Origin: JAZQQB01 sp045628865
GTDB taxonomy: Bacteria > Bacillota > Clostridia > Lachnospirales > Lachnospiraceae
Length of the DNA: 58,116 nucleotides
Assembly: GCA_045628865.1 (NCBI GenBank)
Contig: JAZQQB010000005.1
Location: 1 to 58,116, forward strand
Direction: 5' to 3'
Part shown: positions 17,581-26,292 of the stretch, piece by piece
Layout: each line of letters starts with the position of its first letter
How positions within the stretch are numbered: position 1 is the first letter of the stretch
Notes under the pieces: model-generated
The model's input: the letters and a program-made list of their open reading frames with translations, nothing else
What the model was told of the DNA's origin: nothing
The model's database searches: none
Made by a program: the position numbers and the translations under genes

Positions 17581-18525
17581 ATGAAAGAACGTTTGGATGT
17601 TTTGCTTGTAAAGCAGGGATTTTTTGAATCCAGAGAAAAAGCAAAGGCTGTGATCATGGCAGGGGATGTGTATGTGAATGGTCAGAGAGAAGATAAAGCA
17701 GGTACTTCATTTGATGAAACAAAAATCCAGATTGAAGTACGTGGTGTACAGTTAAAATACGTCAGCCGAGGTGGTCTAAAGCTTGAAAAAGCAATGGCTT
17801 CCTTTCCTATTGCTTTACAGGATAAGGTTTGTATGGATATTGGTTCATCTACGGGCGGATTTACAGACTGTATGTTACAGAATGGTGCAACGAAGGTGTA
17901 TTCTGTAGATGTTGGGCATGGACAGCTTGCATGGAAATTAAGAAATGACGAACGTGTTGTATGTATGGAAAGCACTAATTTTAGATATATGCTTAGAGAG
18001 GATCTTTCAGATGATATTTCTTTTGCGTCCTGCGATGTATCTTTTATTTCACTTACCAAGATTTTAGGACCAGCAAGAGAAATTCTTGCGCCGGATGGGG
18101 AGATGGTATGCCTGATCAAGCCTCAGTTTGAAGCTGGCAAAGACAAGGTAGGTAAAAAGGGAGTTGTCAGAGAACCTAAGGTACATGAGGAGGTAATTGC
18201 AAAGGTTATTGATTTTGCCGCAGCAAATGGATTCTTAGTACTTGGTCTTGAACATTCTCCAATCAAAGGACCAGAAGGAAACATTGAATATCTGATTCAT
18301 TTAAGAAAGGATGCTTCTGTGGAGCAATCTATGCCAGAATGTGAAAAAGAGGAAGATGTTCCTGGTGATATTGTGGAAAAAAGAAAGAAATATCGTATGG
18401 AATGTGAATTGTTAGAGCAGACTCGCATGGATGAAATGAATCATGAAGCCAGTACGGCAATGCTTCCGCAGATCAAGGAAATTGTGGAACGTGCTCATGG
18501 TGCATTGGACCGTACAGAAAAATAA
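17581..18525 (+). CDS. tlyA: TlyA family rRNA methyltransferase / hemolysin-like protein
   Basis: S4-domain (about 1-60) plus FtsJ-like Rossmann methyltransferase (about 60-245), with SAM site VCMDIGSSTGGFTDCMLQNGA. Family members 2'-O-methylate rRNA; the hemolysin name is historical. RLDVLLVKQGFFESREKAKAVIMAGDVYVNG is the S4 signature. At 314 aa it is longer than the usual 270 or so. An extra charged stretch of about 50 residues (about 243-292, EKEEDVPGDIVEKRKKYRM) sits between the conserved GNIEYLIHL and the C-terminal IKEIVERAHGAL. It starts 23 bases after dxs with AAGGAGAGG. Confidence 0.93.
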   Translation: MKERLDVLLVKQGFFESREKAKAVIMAGDVYVNGQREDKAGTSFDETKIQIEVRGVQLKYVSRGGLKLEKAMASFPIALQDKVCMDIGSSTGGFTDCMLQNGATKVYSVDVGHGQLAWKLRNDERVVCMESTNFRYMLREDLSDDISFASCDVSFISLTKILGPAREILAPDGEMVCLIKPQFEAGKDKVGKKGVVREPKVHEEVIAKVIDFAAANGFLVLGLEHSPIKGPEGNIEYLIHLRKDASVEQSMPECEKEEDVPGDIVEKRKKYRMECELLEQTRMDEMNHEASTAMLPQIKEIVERAHGALDRTEK

Positions 18526-18579
18526 ATAGATTATTCGTTCGAATATATATGAAGAACAAAAACAGAGGGGTGGTATCGA

Positions 18580-19443
18580 ATGGATCAGTTTTTGATCATT
18601 GCAAATCCACATAAGGAAAGAATAGATGAAACCATAGAGAGAATCAGTGGTTTTTTGGAGTCTAAAGGAAAAAAATGTCTGGTTGACTGTGAGAAAAGAG
18701 AAATAGAGCTTAACGGTAAGTATGAAAGTTCATTGGTAATTCCAGAAGGAACAGATTGCATTATTGTGATTGGCGGTGATGGAACATTGATCAGAGCTGC
18801 CAGAGATAGTATGAACACATCTATCCCTATTCTTGGTGTGAATATGGGAACCCTTGGATATTTAACTGCTGTAGAAGTGGATGAAGTGGAAAAGTGTCTT
18901 ACAGATCTCATTGAGGGAAATTATGAAATAGAGGAAAGAATGCGATTGTATGCAACCCTAGAGCGTGATGGTGTAACATTAGAGGATAATGCATTAAATG
19001 AAATCTGTATTACAAGAGCGGGTTCCCTGAAAATTCTTTCCTTCAATATCTATATCAATGGAGAGTTTTTATATACTTACCATGCAGATGGAATGATCTT
19101 TGCAACTCCAACAGGTTCAACTGCATACAATCTTTCGGCAGGAGGACCAATTGTAAAGCCGGGTGCAAAGATGATGATTTTAACTCCTGTTTGTCCACAT
19201 TCATTGAATTCAAGAAGTATTGTGGTTTCAGACAGTGATCAGATTACGATCGAACTTCCAGATAATGGAAGGGGAATGCCTCAGGAGGCGGAACTAAACT
19301 TTGATGGAAGAACCATTTTTACTATCAAGACAGGTGATGTGATCAAGATTTCCAAGTCCAAAAAGGTAACTCGTCTTATAAAGCTTTCCCATAGAAGCTT
19401 TTTAGAGACTGTACATATGAAAATGATGACGGTTCAGAATTAA
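18580..19443 (+). CDS. nadK: NAD kinase
   Basis: Phosphorylates NAD to NADP using ATP or polyphosphate. 287 aa with the GGDGT motif (65-69) and the second signature DGMIFATPTGSTAYNLSAGGP (about 166-186). LNGEF-type substrate loop and the C-terminal SFLETVHMK are normal. Ribosome site GAGGGG about nine bases upstream. Same operon as tlyA and argR. Confidence 0.96.
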   Translation: MDQFLIIANPHKERIDETIERISGFLESKGKKCLVDCEKREIELNGKYESSLVIPEGTDCIIVIGGDGTLIRAARDSMNTSIPILGVNMGTLGYLTAVEVDEVEKCLTDLIEGNYEIEERMRLYATLERDGVTLEDNALNEICITRAGSLKILSFNIYINGEFLYTYHADGMIFATPTGSTAYNLSAGGPIVKPGAKMMILTPVCPHSLNSRSIVVSDSDQITIELPDNGRGMPQEAELNFDGRTIFTIKTGDVIKISKSKKVTRLIKLSHRSFLETVHMKMMTVQN

Positions 19444-19474
19444 AGGAACCCGAAAAATAAGAAATGGAGACAGT

Positions 19475-19924
19475 ATGAAACAGAATCGACACGCAGAAAT
19501 TGTTCAAATTATTGAGAATTATGATGTTGAAACACAGGAAGAGTTAGCAGAATATTTGAAAAAAGCAGGTTTTGCAGTAACACAGGCTACGGTTTCCAGA
19601 GACATTCGAGAGTTGAAACTGACAAAGATTCCAGTAGGTCAGGGAAAACAGAAGTATATCATCTTAAAAGAGGATGAAAGCAATATGAATGAACGCTTTG
19701 TCCGAGTATTAAGAAGTGGATATGTTTCTATGACACAGGCGCAGAATCTTGTAGTTATAAAAACAGTAACAGGTATGGCAATGGCAGTGGCAACAGCACT
19801 AGATGCCATGAAAATTCCAGAGGTTTGTGGATGTATTGCAGGTGATGATACCATTTTTGTTGCAATTAGAACCATAGAGGATACTGCAAATGTAATGGAA
19901 AGAATCCGCAAAGAGCTGGGTTAA
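19475..19924 (+). CDS. argR: Arginine repressor ArgR
   Basis: Arginine-responsive hexameric repressor of arginine metabolism genes. The N-terminal winged helix (about 1-70) contains HAEIVQIIENYDVETQEELAEYL and VTQATVSRDIRELKLTKI; the C-terminal oligomerisation and arginine-binding domain has CGCIAGDDTIFVAIRT. 149 aa is the normal length. It lies between nadK and recN, a very common arrangement in Firmicutes. Start supported by ATGGAGA seven to nine bases upstream. Confidence 0.96.
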   Translation: MKQNRHAEIVQIIENYDVETQEELAEYLKKAGFAVTQATVSRDIRELKLTKIPVGQGKQKYIILKEDESNMNERFVRVLRSGYVSMTQAQNLVVIKTVTGMAMAVATALDAMKIPEVCGCIAGDDTIFVAIRTIEDTANVMERIRKELG

Positions 19925-19987
19925 TGAAGCTGATAAACACGGGTTTGTAATATGCTGGGGAGCGTATTAGATGCATAGGGAGGAAAC

Positions 19988-21673
19988 ATGTTAATTAGTT
20001 TACATGTCAAAGATTTGGCGTTGATCGACGAAACAGAAGTGTATTTTGGTGAAGGGCTGAATATTTTATCAGGTGAAACCGGTGCGGGTAAATCTATTAT
20101 CATTGGTTCTATTGGCCTTGCCCTTGGTGGAAAAGCTGATAAGGATATTATTCGAAATGGTGCAGAATATGCTTTGGTAGAACTTGTATTTGAGGTATCT
20201 GATGAGGAAACAAGAAAACTCATTCACGAGATGGATTTTCCAATGGATGAGGATGGAACCATCATTTTACAAAGAAGAATCATGCCAACAAGAAGCATCT
20301 GTAAGGTTTGTGGTGAGACAGTGTCTGTGTCACAGTTAAAAGCATTGGCAGAGTTGTTGATTGATATCCATGGACAGCATGAACATCAGTCCTTGCTAAA
20401 AAAGAGCAAGCATCTGGAATTCTTAGATGATTTTGCAATGCATGCTCTGGCAGAAGAATTGTCTAGCCTAGAGAATGAATATCATCAGTATATGATACTG
20501 AAAAAGGAATATGAAGAGGCCAACCGTCCAGATTTAAGAATTGATAAGGATGCTGCGCTTGCGTCTTTTGAAGTGGAGGAGATTGAACAGGCGAATCTTA
20601 CCTACGGTGAAGATGAAGTGTTAGAAACAAAGTACCGTAAGATGGTGAATGGCAAGAAAATTTCAGAGGCACTTGGAATTGTTTATCAGATTACAGGCAG
20701 TGAAGAGGATCAGGCCATGGGGGATCAGGTTGGTCGTGCATTGCATGAACTCAAATATGTCTCCGAATATGATGAAAAAATTGCGACTTTTGAAAGCACC
20801 TTGATGGATGTTGAGGGAATGCTTAGTGATCTTCATAAGGAATTGGAAGAGTACATGGAGGATCTTGAATTTGATCCAGAGGAGTTTCATGAGATTGAAG
20901 AACGTTTGAATGTAATCAATCATTTGAAGGATAAATATGGTTCCACCATTGAAGAAATTCTTGCCTATCAGAAGAAACAGCAGGAACTATGTGAGAAGTA
21001 TGCGGACTATGATCAGTACTTAAAGAACCTGAAGAAAAAGTATGATCAAGCATTGGATATTTATCTTTCAAGAGCTGGTGTTGTTCATGACATTCGTGTC
21101 AAAGCCGGGAAAGATTTGGCAAAGCAGATGGTTGCAAATTGCTTGGATTTGAATTTCTTAAATGTAGAATTTGAGGTTATGGTAGAAAAGACAGAAAGCT
21201 ATTCTAAGAGTGGATATGATGAAGTTACCTTTATGATTTCTACCAATCCAGGTGAACAGGTAAGACCACTCCAGGATGTAGCCAGTGGTGGTGAGTTATC
21301 CCGTATCATGCTTGCCCTAAAGACGATTTTAGCAGATCAGGATGCGATAGATACCCTGATCTTTGATGAGATTGATACAGGTATTAGTGGTAAGACAGCC
21401 TGGAAGGTATCAGAGAAGATGGCATTGATTGGTAGAAACCATCAGGTAATCTGTATTACCCATCTTCCTCAGATTGCAGCTATGGCAGATAAGCATTTTG
21501 TAATCATGAAATCTGTGGTGAATCAAAGAACTACAACCCAGATTGAAGCCTTGCCTGAAAAAGAACAGATTGAGGAATTGGCAAGAATGCTAGGCGGTGA
21601 GGAACTCACCGATGCCGTACTGGCCAACGCAAGGGACCTAAAAAGACTAGCCAATGAAAAAAAATCAAAATAG
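19988..21673 (+). CDS. recN: DNA repair protein RecN
   Basis: SMC-like ATPase that gathers DNA ends early in double-strand break repair. Walker A GETGAGKS is at residues 29-36. A long coiled coil occupies about 150-370. The C-terminal half has the ABC signature ASGGELSRIMLALK and Walker B LIFDEIDTGISGKTA. 561 aa is normal. Ribosome site AGGGAGG. Last gene of the operon, followed by a terminator. No LexA box was noticed directly upstream, so SOS control is not evident. Confidence 0.96.
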   Translation: MLISLHVKDLALIDETEVYFGEGLNILSGETGAGKSIIIGSIGLALGGKADKDIIRNGAEYALVELVFEVSDEETRKLIHEMDFPMDEDGTIILQRRIMPTRSICKVCGETVSVSQLKALAELLIDIHGQHEHQSLLKKSKHLEFLDDFAMHALAEELSSLENEYHQYMILKKEYEEANRPDLRIDKDAALASFEVEEIEQANLTYGEDEVLETKYRKMVNGKKISEALGIVYQITGSEEDQAMGDQVGRALHELKYVSEYDEKIATFESTLMDVEGMLSDLHKELEEYMEDLEFDPEEFHEIEERLNVINHLKDKYGSTIEEILAYQKKQQELCEKYADYDQYLKNLKKKYDQALDIYLSRAGVVHDIRVKAGKDLAKQMVANCLDLNFLNVEFEVMVEKTESYSKSGYDEVTFMISTNPGEQVRPLQDVASGGELSRIMLALKTILADQDAIDTLIFDEIDTGISGKTAWKVSEKMALIGRNHQVICITHLPQIAAMADKHFVIMKSVVNQRTTTQIEALPEKEQIEELARMLGGEELTDAVLANARDLKRLANEKKSK

Positions 21674-21674
21674 A

Positions 21675-21703
21675 AAAAGAGCAGTGCAAAGCACTGCTCT
21701 TTT
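21675..21703 (+). terminator. Terminator of the asp23-recN operon
   Basis: A 13-bp stem, AAAAGAGCAGTGC with GCACTGCTCTTTT, around an AAA loop. The right arm merges into TTTTTCTATTT. Starts directly after the recN stop. Confidence 0.93.
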
Positions 21704-21733
21704 TCTATTTGGTCTAATTCCCCGACAAATCCT

Positions 21734-21777
21734 CATGTCCATCCATCCTCCAGGCCTCTGGAGGATGGATGGACATG
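21734..21777. repeat. Perfect 20-bp inverted repeat, 44-nt palindrome
   Basis: Left arm 21734-21753 and right arm 21758-21777 are perfectly complementary (CATGTCCATCC... with ...GGATGGACATG) around a GCCT loop. It is more GC-rich than its surroundings and has no T-tract, so it is not a standard terminator. It lies between the recN terminator and the ABC transporter promoter. Possible roles are a protein-binding palindrome, a very stable RNA hairpin or a transposon relic; the sequence does not decide. Confidence 0.85.
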
Positions 21778-21783
21778 GTAGTA

Positions 21784-21811
21784 CGTCGATAATTGTCGAC
21801 TGAGTGTCGAG
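21784..21811 (+). promoter_or_regulatory. Three helically phased Spo0A-box-like sites
   Basis: CGTCGAT (21784-21790), TGTCGAC (21794-21800) and TGTCGAG (21805-21811) share GTCGA on the same strand at 10 and 11 bp spacing. The Spo0A box is TGTCGAA; the second and third sites match at 6 of 7, the first at 5 of 7. Tandem 0A boxes about 10 bp apart are known to bind Spo0A dimers. They lie about 45-70 bp upstream of the -35 element for the ABC gene. Binding is inference. Confidence 0.45.
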
Positions 21812-21849
21812 AAAAGTTTCTGAAAATTTAATAAATTGTTGAGGGAAAT

Positions 21850-21912
21850 GAATTGTAAACAATTCAAAACTCTGCTATGATTATTGTGTACGGTTTTCGA
21901 ACTATTCGAAAA
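21850..21912 (+). promoter_or_regulatory. Promoter and two operator-like inverted repeats for the ABC gene
   Basis: TTGTAA (21853-21858), a 17-bp spacer and extended -10 TGCTATGAT (TATGAT at 21876-21881) form a convincing promoter. The -35 is embedded in the perfect inverted repeat GAATTGT-AA-ACAATTC (21850-21865). A second, TTTTCGAA-CTA-TTCGAAAA (21894-21912), lies just downstream of the expected transcription start. Both are placed where a repressor would act. Confidence 0.55.
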
Positions 21913-21979
21913 ATGGAATAATTACAAGAAGCTGTATCGTTTGTAGTTTCCATGCAAATAATATGAAAAGGTGAGAAAT

Positions 21980-24625
21980 ATGCTAACATTAAAAGAGTTG
22001 AAAAAGAGTTATCAGGCAGGGGACACAAAGGTTGAAGCCTTGAAGGGAATTACACTTCATTTTAGAAACCATGAATTTGTTTCAATCTTAGGCCCATCCG
22101 GATGTGGTAAAACAACCATGTTAAATGTGATTGGCGGATTGGATCAGTACGATAGAGGTGATTTGATCGTTAATGGAAAGTCTACAAAAGAATATAAAGA
22201 TAGAGATTGGGATTCATACAGAAATCATTCCATTGGTTTTATTTTCCAGAGCTATAATCTGATTCCTCATCAGACAGTTTTGGCCAATGTAGAGTTGGCA
22301 TTAACATTATCTGGTGTATCCAAGGAAGAGCGAAGAAGAAAAGCAATGGATGCGTTGACGAAGGTAGGTTTAGCTGATCAGATGAATAAAAAGCCTAACC
22401 AGATGTCAGGTGGTCAGATGCAACGAGTAGCAATTGCAAGAGCACTAGTGAACGATCCGGAAATCTTACTTGCAGATGAACCAACAGGTGCTCTTGATAC
22501 AGAGACCAGTATTCAGGTTATGGAAATCTTAAAAAAGATTTCCAAAGATAAGCTGATCATTATGGTTACTCATAATCCAGAACTTGCAGAAAAGTATTCG
22601 AACAGAATCGTAAGAGTGTTAGATGGAAAAGTAATCGATGATTCTAATCCATATGATGGAGACAAGGTAGAGGTAAAGGAGAAAAAGGATCAGGAAAAAC
22701 AAAAGACATCTATGTCAGCATTTACTGCTTTTTCCTTAAGCTTTCATAATCTTTTGACAAAAAAGGGAAGAACCTTTATGACAGCCTTTGCAGGAAGCAT
22801 TGGTATCATTGGTATTGCATTGATCCTTTCTATTTCCAATGGAATCCAGAACTATATTGACAGAGTACAGGAGGATACCTTATCCTCTTATCCAATTACC
22901 TTAGAAGCCGAAACTGTGGATTATTCAACCATGATGAATTCTATGATGGGAAATAAATCTGAAGATGAACAGCATGAACTGGATGCTGTATATTCCAAAA
23001 ACATTTTTGCCAGTATGATGGAATCTATGGCAGCTGAATTACAGACCAATAACATTAGCTTATTTAAGGACTATTTAGATCAGCAGGAAAATATAGATGA
23101 TTTGATTACAGATATCAAATATACCTACGATTTAGATTTACAGATTTATTCAGCAGATACGAAAGACCAAGTATATCAAGTAAATCCTTCTGATCTTATC
23201 ACAAGAATGTATGCTGGAATGGGTGTTAACATTGATGCTACCACAATGGCAGGGATGAACACCATGGGATTTGGTTTGAATATCTGGACAGAAATGTTAG
23301 ACAATGAGGAACTTGTTCAGAGCCAGTATGATGTTTTGGTGGGAAGATGGCCAGAAAAATATGATGAAGTTGCTGTTTTTGTTGACTCGAACAACGAAAT
23401 CAGTGATATGGTGCTGTATGCACTGGGACTAAGAGATGAAAAAGAAATGGATGAGATCATCAAAGCCACAATGCTTAGTGAGGAATATGAAGTAGAAACA
23501 TCCAAATATGAATATGATGACATTTTAAATACCACTTTCAAATTGGTATTAAACACAGATTATTATACCTATGATGATGAAAAAGAAGTATGGGTTGACC
23601 GTCGTGATGACAAGGATTATATGAAACAGCTTGTAGATGATGGTATGACCATTAAGATCGTTGGTATCATGAAACCAAATGAGGATGCAACTGCAAGAAG
23701 TGTAAGCGGAACTATTGGTTATACAGAAGAACTGACATACATGATCATGGATCAGGTAAACAATAGTGATATTGTAAAGGCACAGATGGCTACCCCAGAT
23801 ATTGATATTTTTACTGGGGTGTCTTTCCCGGGGGAAGATGAAGAAGTTGTAGATGAAGAAGTTACAATGGAAACTGTTCAGATGTTTCTTACTACTTTGC
23901 CAGAAGAAGAGCAGCAGGCATATATGGCATATATGGAAACCTTAACAGAGGATCAGATGATTGCCCTTGTGTCAGAGATGATGCCGAAAACAACCACAGA
24001 TGCAACCTATGACAATAACTTAAAGTTACTTGGTGTTACAGATATCACTTTACCTAAGACCATCAATATCTATGCCAAGGATTTTCATGCAAAAGAAACC
24101 CTGACAGATATGATTGAAACCTATAATAAAGAACAGACCAAGGAAGGAAAAGAAGAAAATGTGATCCATTATACAGATTATGTAGGATTGATTATGTCTT
24201 CTGTTAGTACCATTATCAATGCGATTTCCTATGTATTGATTGCTTTTGTTGCTATCTCATTGGTTGTTTCATCTATTATGATTGGTATTATCACGTACAT
24301 TTCTGTTTTGGAAAGAACAAAGGAAATTGGTATTTTACGTGCTATTGGTGCATCCAAGAAAGATATTTCCCGCGTATTCAATGCAGAAACTTTGATTGTG
24401 GGCTTGACTGCTGGTGCGATTGGTATTATCGTTACACTGTTGTTAAATATTCCAATTAATATTATTATTGAGAATTTAACTTCTATCAAGCATGTGGCAG
24501 CATTACCACCAGTGGGTGCCATCATTCTGATTTTGATCAGTATGTTCCTGACATGGATCGCTGGTTTGATTCCATCTAAGTATGCAGCCAAGAAGGATCC
24601 GGTTGTTGCCTTAAGATCTGAATAA
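21980..24625 (+). CDS. ABC transporter, fused ATPase and FtsX-type permease
   Basis: 881-aa single-chain exporter of the MacB/FtsX type. The N-terminal ATPase (about 1-220) has Walker A GPSGCGKTT (38-46), signature MSGGQMQR, Walker B LLADEPTGALD. After a Lys/Glu linker there is a membrane helix (about 258-280), a large extracellular domain of over 400 residues, then three membrane helices near the C-terminus (about 740-870) with the FtsX pattern VLERTKEIGILRAIGASKKDI. Such proteins usually drive mechanical work on peptides, lipids or antibiotics outside the membrane; the substrate is unknown. ATG 21980 follows AAAGGTG; the frame is also open at GTG 21971. It lies alone, with the complex regulatory region upstream. 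Confidence 0.9.
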   Translation: MLTLKELKKSYQAGDTKVEALKGITLHFRNHEFVSILGPSGCGKTTMLNVIGGLDQYDRGDLIVNGKSTKEYKDRDWDSYRNHSIGFIFQSYNLIPHQTVLANVELALTLSGVSKEERRRKAMDALTKVGLADQMNKKPNQMSGGQMQRVAIARALVNDPEILLADEPTGALDTETSIQVMEILKKISKDKLIIMVTHNPELAEKYSNRIVRVLDGKVIDDSNPYDGDKVEVKEKKDQEKQKTSMSAFTAFSLSFHNLLTKKGRTFMTAFAGSIGIIGIALILSISNGIQNYIDRVQEDTLSSYPITLEAETVDYSTMMNSMMGNKSEDEQHELDAVYSKNIFASMMESMAAELQTNNISLFKDYLDQQENIDDLITDIKYTYDLDLQIYSADTKDQVYQVNPSDLITRMYAGMGVNIDATTMAGMNTMGFGLNIWTEMLDNEELVQSQYDVLVGRWPEKYDEVAVFVDSNNEISDMVLYALGLRDEKEMDEIIKATMLSEEYEVETSKYEYDDILNTTFKLVLNTDYYTYDDEKEVWVDRRDDKDYMKQLVDDGMTIKIVGIMKPNEDATARSVSGTIGYTEELTYMIMDQVNNSDIVKAQMATPDIDIFTGVSFPGEDEEVVDEEVTMETVQMFLTTLPEEEQQAYMAYMETLTEDQMIALVSEMMPKTTTDATYDNNLKLLGVTDITLPKTINIYAKDFHAKETLTDMIETYNKEQTKEGKEENVIHYTDYVGLIMSSVSTIINAISYVLIAFVAISLVVSSIMIGIITYISVLERTKEIGILRAIGASKKDISRVFNAETLIVGLTAGAIGIIVTLLLNIPINIIIENLTSIKHVAALPPVGAIILILISMFLTWIAGLIPSKYAAKKDPVVALRSE

Positions 24626-24633
24626 AAAAATTT

Positions 24634-24661
24634 ACAGCTATCAGAGAAATCTGATAGCTGT
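24634..24661 (+). terminator. Hairpin after the ABC transporter gene
   Basis: A perfect 12-bp stem (ACAGCTATCAGA with TCTGATAGCTGT) with GAAA tetraloop; the tail (ATTTACG) is short in T, so termination may be partial and the HAD gene may be read through. Confidence 0.6.
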
Positions 24662-24685
24662 ATTTACGAAAGAGGAGAGAAAAGC

Positions 24686-25324
24686 ATGAATGCAGTAATT
24701 TTTGACATGGATGGTGTTTTAATCGATACAGAGAAGCATCTGATCGAATGCTGGATGCAGGCAGCAAAGATGCATGGTGTTTCTATGAAACGAGAAGAAG
24801 CCTATCTACTTCGTTCCTTAACAGGAACTATGGCAGCGCCTATGTTGCATGAAATGTATGGAGAAGAGTTTGACTATTGGACAGTTAGAGAGACCAGAAA
24901 GAAATTGATGGAGAAACGCCTGGCAGAGTATGGAATTGAACGCAAAAAAGGTGTTGTAGAAGCTCTTGAAATGTTAAAGAAAAAAGGCTTTAAGGTAGCC
25001 ATTGCAACTGCAACTGATTCAGAAAGAGCCAAGGGTTATTTGGAAAAGGTTGGAATTTTATCATATTTTGACTATGTGATTTCTGCTAATATGGTTTCTA
25101 TTGGGAAACCAATGCCGGATATTTATTTGTACGCATGTGAGAAGATAGGTGAAAAGCCAGAAAATTGCTATGCTGTTGAAGATTCACCAAACGGTGTAAT
25201 GTCTGCATACCGCGCTGGAATGAAGGTTATCATGGTTCCAGATCTGACACAACCAGACCCTGAAACAGAACAGAGACTGTACGCAAAGATTGATTCCTTG
25301 GAAGATTTATACAAATTTGTCTAA
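24686..25324 (+). CDS. HAD-superfamily phosphatase, beta-phosphoglucomutase-like
   Basis: 212-aa haloacid-dehalogenase hydrolase with an alpha-helical cap. Motif I FDMDGVLIDTE (about 5-15, nucleophile D7 and acid D9), motif II IATATDS, motif III GKPMPDIY, motif IV VEDSPNGVMSA. Probably acts on a sugar phosphate in the cytoplasm; family members include beta-phosphoglucomutase and various phosphatases, so the substrate is not decided. Strong ribosome site GAGGAGAG. No catabolic partner is adjacent. Confidence 0.88.
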   Translation: MNAVIFDMDGVLIDTEKHLIECWMQAAKMHGVSMKREEAYLLRSLTGTMAAPMLHEMYGEEFDYWTVRETRKKLMEKRLAEYGIERKKGVVEALEMLKKKGFKVAIATATDSERAKGYLEKVGILSYFDYVISANMVSIGKPMPDIYLYACEKIGEKPENCYAVEDSPNGVMSAYRAGMKVIMVPDLTQPDPETEQRLYAKIDSLEDLYKFV

Positions 25325-25337
25325 AATTTATTTACTT

Positions 25338-25355
25338 TTCGACAAAATTATCGAA
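25338..25355. promoter_or_regulatory. Spo0A boxes upstream of spo0A
   Basis: TTCGACA (25338-25344) is the exact reverse complement of the Spo0A box TGTCGAA. TATCGAA (25349-25355) on the other strand matches at 6 of 7. They lie just upstream of the spo0A -35 element, which suggests autoregulation, as known in Bacillus. Confidence 0.65.
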
Positions 25356-25361
25356 AATGAG

Positions 25362-25391
25362 TTGTAAAATAATTCTATTTCGTTGTATAAT
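25362..25391 (+). promoter_or_regulatory. Predicted spo0A promoter
   Basis: TTGTAA (25362-25367), an 18-bp spacer and TATAAT (25386-25391) lie 30 bases before the spo0A ATG. No clear SigH pattern was seen. Confidence 0.6.
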
Positions 25392-25421
25392 ATACTCAAC
25401 AATGAACATGGGGTAATGCAT

Positions 25422-26246
25422 ATGAAGATTAATGTAGTAATTGTTGATGATAGCGAGATTACAAGATCTATGTTAGAAGAGATTCTTCAACAGGATGAAG
25501 AGATTGAAGTCATCGGACAGGCCGATGATGGTAATGCAGCAATTTCAGTTATTCTAGAGAAGAAGCCTGATGTAGTATTGCTTGATCTGGTTATGCCAAA
25601 AGTCGACGGAATTGGGGTTATGGAAAGAGTCAATGCAGAAATGGCTCAAATGAAAGAAAAGTCACCAGCCTTTATTGTTATTTCAGCAGCTGGCAGTGAA
25701 GAAATTCTTTCACAGGCAATTGAATCTGGCGCGAGTTATTATATTTTAAAACCATTTGATATTGCCGATATCATTGCGAGAATTAAACGAGTTGGCGGGG
25801 TGCGTAAAGTTGGAAAGGTTGCTGGTGAAGCACCTAAGAAACTTTCACCTGAACCAAAAAAAGAAACAGAAAGCTTTTCGATGGATGCAGAGGTTACCAA
25901 TTTGATCAGGGATTTTGGTGTTCCTGTGAATTTAAGTGGCTACCGTTACCTGCGTGATGCCATCATCATGGTTGTGAAGGATAGTGGTTTACTTGATTAT
26001 GTTACCAAGAGCCTTTACCCTGTTATTGCGAAAGAACATAAAACAACAGCCAGTCGTGTGGAGCGTTCCATCAGACATGCAATCCAGGTTGCATGGGGTC
26101 GAGTGGATGATGAAACAGTTGCTGCAAGATTGGATTTTGGATTCGCTGAGGGTGATAAGAAACCAACCAATACAGAGTTTATAGCATTGTTATCTGATAA
26201 GGTACGCTTACAGTATAATGCTTATTTAGAAGAACAAGATAAGTAA
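25422..26246 (+). CDS. spo0A: Sporulation master regulator Spo0A
   Basis: 274-aa response regulator that commits the cell to sporulation. The receiver domain (about 1-120) has the acidic pocket D9/D10, phospho-acceptor D55 in VVLLDLVMPK, and the conserved Lys in ILKPFD. After a linker (about 135-165) comes the Spo0A-specific DNA-binding domain with recognition helix TTASRVERSIRHAIQV and the C-terminal KPTNTEFIALLSDKVRL. ATG 25422 follows GGGGT by seven bases and gives the usual MKINVVIVDD. In many Firmicutes spo0A follows recN and spoIVB; here an ABC transporter and a HAD gene separate it from recN, and spoIVB lies downstream. Confidence 0.98.
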   Translation: MKINVVIVDDSEITRSMLEEILQQDEEIEVIGQADDGNAAISVILEKKPDVVLLDLVMPKVDGIGVMERVNAEMAQMKEKSPAFIVISAAGSEEILSQAIESGASYYILKPFDIADIIARIKRVGGVRKVGKVAGEAPKKLSPEPKKETESFSMDAEVTNLIRDFGVPVNLSGYRYLRDAIIMVVKDSGLLDYVTKSLYPVIAKEHKTTASRVERSIRHAIQVAWGRVDDETVAARLDFGFAEGDKKPTNTEFIALLSDKVRLQYNAYLEEQDK

Positions 26247-26257
26247 TTGAAATTTTG

Positions 26258-26285
26258 AAAGCCGCGAGAAAATCGCGGCTTTTTT
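26258..26285 (+). terminator. Terminator of spo0A
   Basis: The stem AAAGCCGCGA/TCGCGGCTTT, with a small A-rich loop, runs into six T. Confidence 0.93.
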
Positions 26286-26292
26286 ATTTGCT

